Source: Henricia sp. BOLD:AAB3569 (taxonomy: Eukaryota; Echinodermata; Asteroidea; Spinulosida; Echinasteridae). From it: a stretch of 64,000 nucleotides of DNA. The translations under genes were made by a program, and so were the position numbers. The notes under the pieces were generated by a model, which worked only from the letters and a program-made list of their open reading frames with translations, ran no database searches and was not told where the DNA came from. Shown here one piece after another: positions 51,601 to 60,600 of this stretch (position 1 is the stretch's first letter; each line of letters begins with the position of its first letter). The stretch lies in contig JBBELK010000514.1 in the NCBI GenBank assembly GCA_037783545.1, forward strand, positions 310,001 through 374,000, written 5' to 3'.

Positions 51601-54600
51601 AATGCACAAGTTAATTACACTAAGTGCGACCCCATGCTTCAGAGAAATCATGCATCCTTCTACATTACCGGTACAAAGGCAAGTTCTACATGTACCCCAG
51701 GGTTCTGCTGCTACTTCAGGCAATACACTAGTGCAATGACAAAGCGTGCAAGAGTGACACATTTGTTGTGACAAAGTGCAGTTTCAGGGGTAAATTTTAC
51801 CTCTCAAAAAAAAAGAGAAGAGAAATTATTGATGCACCTCTTCTTCAGTATTAAGAACCTATTTTCTTTTTGACAAGCCATGCATATGCACATTAGTCTT
51901 TCCACAGTAAAGGGGGCATTTTGACAACACAGACCATATTTTCCAGAAAATACCTTTGTCTGGTCTTAAAATAAAAGAAATAAGTTTGTTGTTCTGAAGA
52001 GATAACTTAGGCCCAAAAAGGGTTACAAATAGTGTAACATGCCTTTCTAAAAACCCTGTGTACAAATTTCCAATATATGCTCGTAACCGGGACGGCCTTA
52101 ACACAAGTACCGTATGGCGAATATGCAGTTCGAAGTGTGACTGTCTTGGGGGTGGTTATACAGAATTAGCCCATGGGTCAGTACCAGGGCAGAGCTGGTC
52201 TCTTATCTTGTTGGCTTGGGGTCAAGTCAGTTTTTGGTTTTTGACTAGCTGCGACTTGACTCTGGAGAAAATGACTTGTGACTGGACTTGGGAAATGAGA
52301 TTGATTTACGACTTGAAATAAAAACCAGTCATCAAGTCTCCAGCCCCAGAGACATACTGCATAACCAAAACTGCAAGCGCAGTCTCCCACTCCAGGGGAA
52401 TAAATTGGAAAATTCCAAGCTGTTAGAAGTGGTTAACAATGTACATGTATAGTGTAATGAAATGAAGGTATATTTCCATGCAACATGCAACAATACTATT
52501 ATTACCAATTAGAGTTCAGACCGCTTTTGAGAATAACACAACCTGAAACTGAAAAGTCAAACATGTAAAAAATTGATGTAAATCTAACTATAAAGTTTCA
52601 ATCCTGTTGTACAATAATATTGATAGCTTTCGACCACGTTGACGTTGCTTGCAACATCCGGAAATGTTTGGATCGCCGGCCACGCGTGTACACGCGTGCG
52701 GGTTTATCTATTCAAACCGTGGACGTTTTCTCTGGTTTAAAGGGAACAATATCGTCCGCGATTGCCAAGCGAACGTCCGCGATTCGTCTCGTGTACAAAA
52801 CAAACGAGAAGACGAAGAAAAAAAACTATGTCCAAACAAAAGAGGAACAATGGGACGTCCGCGGTGGGAGGTGAATTCACACCTATATGCGCGAGCGCCA
52901 ATAGACACACATGAACATGCGTAAAAAATACCCACCAGCGTATTTTCATTCAAGAAAGCCGCACGCGCGCATTGCGATACGTTTAAATTATTGAGCATGT
53001 ACTCAGCTTGTAAAAATTGATTACTTGATCACGATTCAGCCTGAAGAAAGACAGTTTTATCTTTCTCGATACAACAGCCGTGGCGCAACAACATAAAGGT
53101 TAAGCAACAGAGGTAAGTGCAACCAATGCGCTTTTCTTGCTCTTTTTTGCTGGTTACCACTCGGGCCACGTGGGTCATGATTGTCAAATGACACCCAAAA
53201 TGGTGGAAGGCCGTAAAGCTATCAATAGACCTTTAGCACGGAAGTATCTTGTTCCCCCCCCCCCCCCCCCCCCCTCTCGATTAAGATGCAGATGCCCTAC
53301 ATGTCCCATGCCATACTGGCAAAAGCGGATTATGTATGGTCCAAATATTTTCATGTTATAACAACCATATTGAAATCATTTTTATACAATTACCTCCAGG
53401 GTTAAAAGTAATGACATTTGATGTGAGATCTGTCCAGTACTGTGAGTACTCAAACACAACTGTTGCTCTGGAAAGAGAAAGGAAAAAAAATGAAAATACA
53501 TGTAAAAAAGGTTCTTTTAATACTTAGTAATCTTGTGTCATGCCAAAATTATAAACAGCCAAAGAGAACGGTACATACATGTTGAACAAAAAGAAGGAAA
53601 TGTAAAAAGTCAAAAAAGTTAAAAAAAAAAGTAAATAACATTACTGCTTGGAAACTATTCCAAAATTGCAAACAAAATCACATCCCGAGGAGTGAATACC
53701 AATAAACAGTTTTTATATGGCAGGGTTGTAAGTTGTAATATTTGTATTAAGTCAAGTTGAAAGTAACAAGTCAATTTGTTTTGAAGTTTATGTGAACATT
53801 CTTTTCATATACATACCAGTGTGCTAATTTCAGTTCCACACTGGACAATATGTTGACAAGGGAAAACAAAGTGGGGAAAAAGGGAAGCTACCAAACAAAA
53901 AGTGGAGGTCATTTTTTCCCCGACAAAGCTGTTAACTTTAGGCAAACTGACCAAGTTAATTAGTATACATTTTTTTTAGTCAATTTATTTATCAGGGTAG
54001 AATTATCCTACAGTACAACTTAAATCAAATTCAAGTACACTGCCAAAAATGATTTTCTTACTTGAGAAACATTTTCTTGAAACGAGAAAATATATCTTAT
54101 TTTAAGAAAACTGCTGTGAATTCTATGTTGCCGTTAGAAATATTTTCTTGAAATGCTAGAATGTGTTAGCTGTTTTGTGTAATTTTCTTGAAACGAGAAA
54201 CTATATCTTATTTTAAGAAAACTGCTTTGAATTCTATGTTGCCGTTAGAAATATTTTCTTGTCATTAAGAAAACATTTTCCTACATTAAAGATATTTTCT
54301 CAAAACAAGAATATTTTGAATTTTTTCCGAAATTAAAAATATTTTCTCAAAACAAGAATATTTTTTACCAATCTCAGAATACTTTTCTAAAAACAAGATT
54401 TTTCCCTTTCCATTCAGCATGTTCATAAATTGTGTATATTAAATACAGCACGAGCATGTGAACTTTGACTGAAGTATTAAAGATACATGTATACATGCAT
54501 GCTTCCTAGCTTTCCACCTCCCCCCTTGCACATGTATTTTGGAATGTTTGCAGAGCTCTAGTAGAATCTTTATAGGTCCAAGTTGCAGGGGACTTAAAGG

Positions 54601-57600
54601 CATAGGCTCGTCGGCAATGCGCGCCCGCCAAACGTGTGCCACGCAATACGCAGCTCCATAGCAAAGGCATGGAGCTGCGTGTTTCGAGCACGAATTTGGC
54701 GGGCGCGCATTGCTGACGAGCCTGTGCCTTTAACAGAAACTATAAGGAAAACCTAAAGAACAAAAAAAGACCAAAACCTTTCCTTCTAAGTAGAATATGT
54801 TATCGCTACTCTGAAGTTCGCTTGACTGCACATTACATTTTTAAAAGAAAATATATCTTGAAATGTTTAATAATTATTACTTTAAGAAAGATTATCTTGT
54901 TTTAAGAAAACAGTTTTCTTGGTATAAGAATTAAACCTCTATTAAAAAATAATAAAATCTAGGGTTTAGGAACATTCCTAATTAATTGTTCCTAAGTCAT
55001 TTAGGAACAATTTATTTGGGAAAATTCCTAACTTAGGCATGATTAATTATCCTAAGTTAGGAACAATAAGTTGAGAATTTATAAAAAGCTCCTATCTTTA
55101 TAGTAAGTGAAAGCATGGTAGGAAGAGGCTGTGTGACCTTTGACCCATGTGTTCACTTGAAAAGTTGAGAGAGTGACCATTCTTTTCTTCAAACAGTCCT
55201 AATTTCTGTAAGTATTTGCTTCATATCTCAATATTCTATGAATATTAGTTTAGTATAAGATTAAAAACGATAATTGTAATACACATGGAGGGAATGTCAT
55301 CTTCCAGGTAAATCAGAAAGTTGCATTTTAGGTAGATTTTAGCCTCGGTTAGTGCATCAAATTAACACACACTAAACTCCCCTATACAAATACATACAGA
55401 AACTTGTGTTGGTAAATATTGAACTAGGCCTATATGCAGTGTTACATACACACACTATGAACATCTAACAATGGAAATTGGGCATACACCATTGTTACTA
55501 ACAATGGGGTTACAATGAACATGTACATGTTCTTGCTCATAGTGACATGTAGGCCTGCAGGAAAAAAATGGTTCTATGCATTTTTTATATCAAAACCTTC
55601 TTTTCTGTTTAAGCTTAATTAGGCCTAGCCCAGGGGCCAATTTCATGGCGTTGCTTAGCACAAATTTGCACAAATTTGCTTAGGACAGAATTTTTTTGCT
55701 TTATTTTGCAAAAATGGATTGCCAGCCAAAATCCTAATTGATATTAAAAGGTACATTGTATTCTCCTACTCTTGCGAAGAACACAAGTTGGCGTATATTT
55801 TTTGCTTGTAATCCATTTTATAAAGCAAATAAATGTAGTGCTAATCAAATTTGTGTGCTTATAGCAGCGCCATGAAATTGGCCCCAGGTTGGACTCCATA
55901 TATGACGCGCGTGCTGATGATTTTCTCTTTGTTTTTTTTGCATGGAAAGTGACGCACGTGCGCTAACACTAAACTGGGAAACCTAACGTTTTGGACCCCT
56001 AATTTTGAGAATTACCCATATTCATTGCACAATGTAATTCCCGTCATTGGCTCTATAATTTTCATGCATGCTTTATTTAAAAAAAGAAATAACTAGTTTT
56101 GAGAAAATTTAATGAGAAAATAATTCTTGGTTTTGAGAAAAAAATTATAATAACCACCTTAAAAAGTATCTCGTTTGTGTTGGACATCCCAGAAAAATGT
56201 TTTTCTTTAATCAAGAAAAATAAAGTTTTCATGTCTCCCAAGAAAAAATGTGCGAGAAAAGATTTCTTAATTTTTTTCTTGTTTCAAGATGTTATCATAG
56301 TTGAGAATTTTTTTCTAAAAAGGTTAGAAAAAGTTGTTAAAACTCTTTTCTAATTTTTAGAAAATTATTCTTGACCTAGAAAAAAATAATTACTTAAATC
56401 AAGAAAAAAAAAGGATTTTCTAGCTATACTCCCAAGAAAATATGTGCGAGAAAAGATTTCTTAATTTTTTTCTAGTTTCAAGATGTTGTTTTCTTAATTG
56501 AGAATATTTTTCTAAGAAGATCAGAAACAGGTTTTAAAACTTTTTTTCTAATTTTTAGAAAATTATTCTTGACCTAGAAAAAAAGATTACTTAAATCAAG
56601 AAATTAGGAATAAAAAGTTTTCTTGCTATACTCCCAAGGAAAAAAATCTTGAAATAAGTTTTTTTTTCTTAAAATGAGAATTTCATTTTTGGCAGTGTAC
56701 CTTCAGTTCTTTAAAAGCAGGCTTTGAAAAAAAGATTTGTAAACAAAAATTTAGCCCATATAGGAATTGCTTTTTATAACCGAGTTAAGATTTAAAATTA
56801 TCCTTCATGCACCGTCATTTTTCACAAGTAATCATGCCCTCCAGTATGTAATGTACTCTTGCACTTTACCTGGGAATTTTGGTATTTGTGGCTGGCTTGT
56901 ACTGTTTAACCGGTTTTGTTTTGTTTTTGGTTTTTTTAAGCTGGTGCTAGTCTGGACATACCTGGCCACAAGAGGGCCGCTGTCTTCCTCCGGAGGCAGC
57001 CATTGAGCAGTGACTGAAGTTTTCTCATTGTTATCGCTATGTCCCCATGCATCCTGAAATAGAACAAAGTGTTAGATGGCTCAAACTACTGGCACATGAT
57101 ATACCCGGTACGTACTACTCACAAAAATTTGAAAGGCCTAAATGCCGCCGCACACGAGATATCGCTGAGCAAACGATCATTCGTGGTCGTTTGCTCAACG
57201 CTTGGCTCACCGTGTGCGGTAAAATTTTGCTTTGTTTTCCGCCTCACTTTCCGCCTCACGAAGCCGTGAGACAAAAATCTAACATGTTTGATTTTTTTGG
57301 CCTCGCCCAGCCAAAATCTCACCGCCAGCCAAGGTCACAGCACTTTCACTTTGAAAAAAGTAGACAGCAAGTGCAGTGACCTCGGCAGGAGCAGCGCGCA
57401 CTGTCTTCATATCACGTGAATAGGAGATTTTTGTATTGGCCAGTTACATTCATTTTAGCTCAGCACTTGGCTGCGTAGACTGGTTCCCGCTCCACATATT
57501 CCACATAAATAGATGAGGACCGGCAGCCAACACGTTGAAAATAGTAACATGACGTCATGCGTTTATTTTTTTAGGAGCGCAGCTATGATTAGTTGCAGCT

Positions 57601-60600
57601 CATAACTGCAGCCATCATATAACAATTTCAAAGGGGTTGTATATTCCATTTATGGCCAATAAAAATGTAATCTAACCTTTGACGTACACGTATATACCGT
57701 GTAAAGATTTGATGATAAAAATAATATGAGGAAAAAATATCAAAACTTTTTAGAACTTGTTTGCCTTAAAAATGTCCACATGCCCATATACTATAGGAAC
57801 AAAAAATCAAATTCAAACCTTGTCTGCATCATTACCAATAAACATTTGGCGGCACGCGGCATTCATGCCATTAAAATTCTCGAAACACTGACGAATCGCA
57901 CCCGACGATCAATGATAACATCCGGACGTTAACCATTCGGGTAACTCCGGTTTAAATCGGGGGAGAGGGGGGGGGGGGAGTTAAATCTAGTAAATCAAGT
58001 AAACCTATACTGGACCTAAATCTCGGGGTTAATAATAATAATAATACAGATTTATAAAGCGCACATTCTAATACAAATAATTACTCATGGCGCTGGTAGG
58101 AAACAAAAATAGGGAAGCCAATATGCTTGCTTAAATAATAATGTCCTTAGGTCCCTTTTAAAAACTGCCAAAGACGGGGAGTTCCAGATATAGTTTGGCA
58201 ATTTGTTCCAAAGAGTTGGTCCCATATGTGGTTAAAGTGTCGTGGGAAAAAGCCTTGGGTGGCTGACTAAACATTGAGAGTATTCTTTAGCAATGAATGG
58301 TGCATGGCTGTGTGCAATATCTCGGCGTACTCGGATTTGGGTTTGGAATTTGTCTACTATACAGAGACATCATAAAGCATTAAAGCATGCATATACTTAC
58401 AATGACTGCCAATAAATTAGTGAATAAACCGTCAAAAATGGGGGGAAAGTAACTCGTCGGTTTGAGATACTAACCTTGGGTGGATACATCCACGTGCGTT
58501 TATAGTACGTATGTACTAAATGTATACCTACTCTCTAAATGCAAAAGAGTGAAAAACCTCACTCTTTAAAAGAGTGACTCCCTTATAAAACCACTCGGAA
58601 ACAGTGAAAATCACTCTAAAAGGAGTGAAATTCTGTAAAAAGAGTGGCAATCACTCCAAAAAGAGTGGGAAAAACCACTCCACAAAGGAGCCATATAAAG
58701 GACAGCTCGAAAAAAAGCTGTCCTTTATATGGCTCTTCCTTTGAGTGGTTTTGTCCACTCTTTTTGGAGTGATTGCCACTCTTTTTACAGAATTTCACTC
58801 CTTTTAGAGTGATTTTCACTGTTTGCGAGTGGTTTTATAAGGGAGTCACTCTTTTAAAGAGTGAGTTTTTCACTCTTTTGCATTTAGAGAGTATAAACCT
58901 CCGAATTTTTGAAAAGTTTAGTTGCAAGTTTTAAATTACTGTAGATATGCTGATGTCCCGTACATGTACGTGCAGGGCCAAATTTTATGGAGCTGTTCAG
59001 CAAAATACTGCCCTTCATCAGCTATATTTGTATACTTTCGAGTAGTACTTTATATACATATACCAGTGTTTATATATGCCGAGGGTAATCTTTTATTCAT
59101 AAATACTGCTGCCTTTCCGGGTATTTGGAGTGTCACCCGGGTGTGTGCAATCAGTTAAATAGTTAAAGGACTAGCTGCCAGGAAGGGCTGGACAGTTAAT
59201 TCTTTTGAGAGACAACCAGCAGCCACCACGCCTAGGTTATATTTAGGCAGACCAAGCATGGGCGGTTCAGTGGCTGAACGCTGCACAGCACCTCTGAGCC
59301 GAGTGACCAAGAAACTGTATGCTCAGCCACATGAGTCTTATCGAACGGGACCGCACAACCAAATACGAACTCCTAAGTCTTCCGCACCGACCACTTGACC
59401 GAGAACGCATTCGTCTAATCGAAATCGCATCGCACCACCAAGTTAATTCTGCTCACCGCCCGGATATCGCTCGCAAAATGCCACATACCGGTAGCTACAT
59501 GTACATGTAGATGTTTTAATTAAACCCCAAAGAACAAAAAAACATGTTAATTGGCAAAATATGATAGGTTGCAGATGGCGGCCATCTTGGATTTCAAAAT
59601 GGCCACCATTTCGGAACCATTTTCAGGTTTTTTTTAGTGGTTTCTGGTTCTACTGAATGTGGTGAAAAAATTGACTGGAAAAAAGTATACCTAAATCAAT
59701 TCATTAGAAATGGGTGGATTCTAGGTCAATTCCAACATGGCCGCCAATGACATTGAAAATCGCTGAAATGTCTGTAATTTCCATAATATTTGGAGTAAAA
59801 CAGTGATTTAAATGTCTACCCTGGGGTTTTTAGGGTCAGGGAATTCACTGGCATCAATAACATTTCAATCCAACCTTCGACAAACAATAAAAGCCATAAA
59901 CTCAAAATGGTGGTCATAATACAGGTATGAATAAAGGAGGTAGAGAAAATGACTTCTCTTAACTGCTTATGCCAGATGTAGCTTAATTCTTTTATTGGTC
60001 AGTAATGTGCATAACAAGACCCCGCGCCCCCATCCTGTGGCAAGGCTGGCTGCATCAGTCGACCATACGAGCCGCTATAAGACAGGGTGCGCCATTCTGC
60101 CAGAATTGACTACCTGACAATCTGTACTTCTAGGGCCAGGGCTGTTTTGGAGACGCGTGGTCCCATCCCAGCCCAGCCTGAAGCCATCCCAGCCCAGCCT
60201 GAAGCCATCCCAGTCCAGCCCGAGGCCGTCCCAGCTAGACCAGCCCGAAGCCAGTTTACCATGTCATGGGCCCTTTAAGTGAATAAATACTACCAGAAAA
60301 CAGTTTTTTCAGTGTTTTTTTAAGCATACCTTCATAAAACTAATTTATATAGGCTAATTTGGCTAAAACAATGGGAAAATCACCGATATTCCATGCTTAT
60401 ATATTTTCATTGCCTTCGGCAGGGGTTGGCACTATATCCCATACACCAGAAGGCTCAAAAAGAAAACGTTTGGAGTCAGAATTTGCATTGTTGCTAAGGA
60501 CTTTATGCCTTAACAGAAGTAAAACCTTCTACGCCATTTTTCTCTAAAGCGCTTCTTAAAAAACTGTACTCTTGGTCATCACGGAAATGGTAATAACTTG

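Noticed and set aside
51574-51774. Cys-rich minus-strand frame that could be another exon
   Set aside because: The Cys spacing (CHSCTLCHC) fits none of the gene's modules. I found no acceptor/donor pair giving a phase 1-1 exon there.
60087-60278. Frame with IPAQPEA repeats
   Set aside because: It is a short minisatellite in a plus frame without start, splice or neighbour support.
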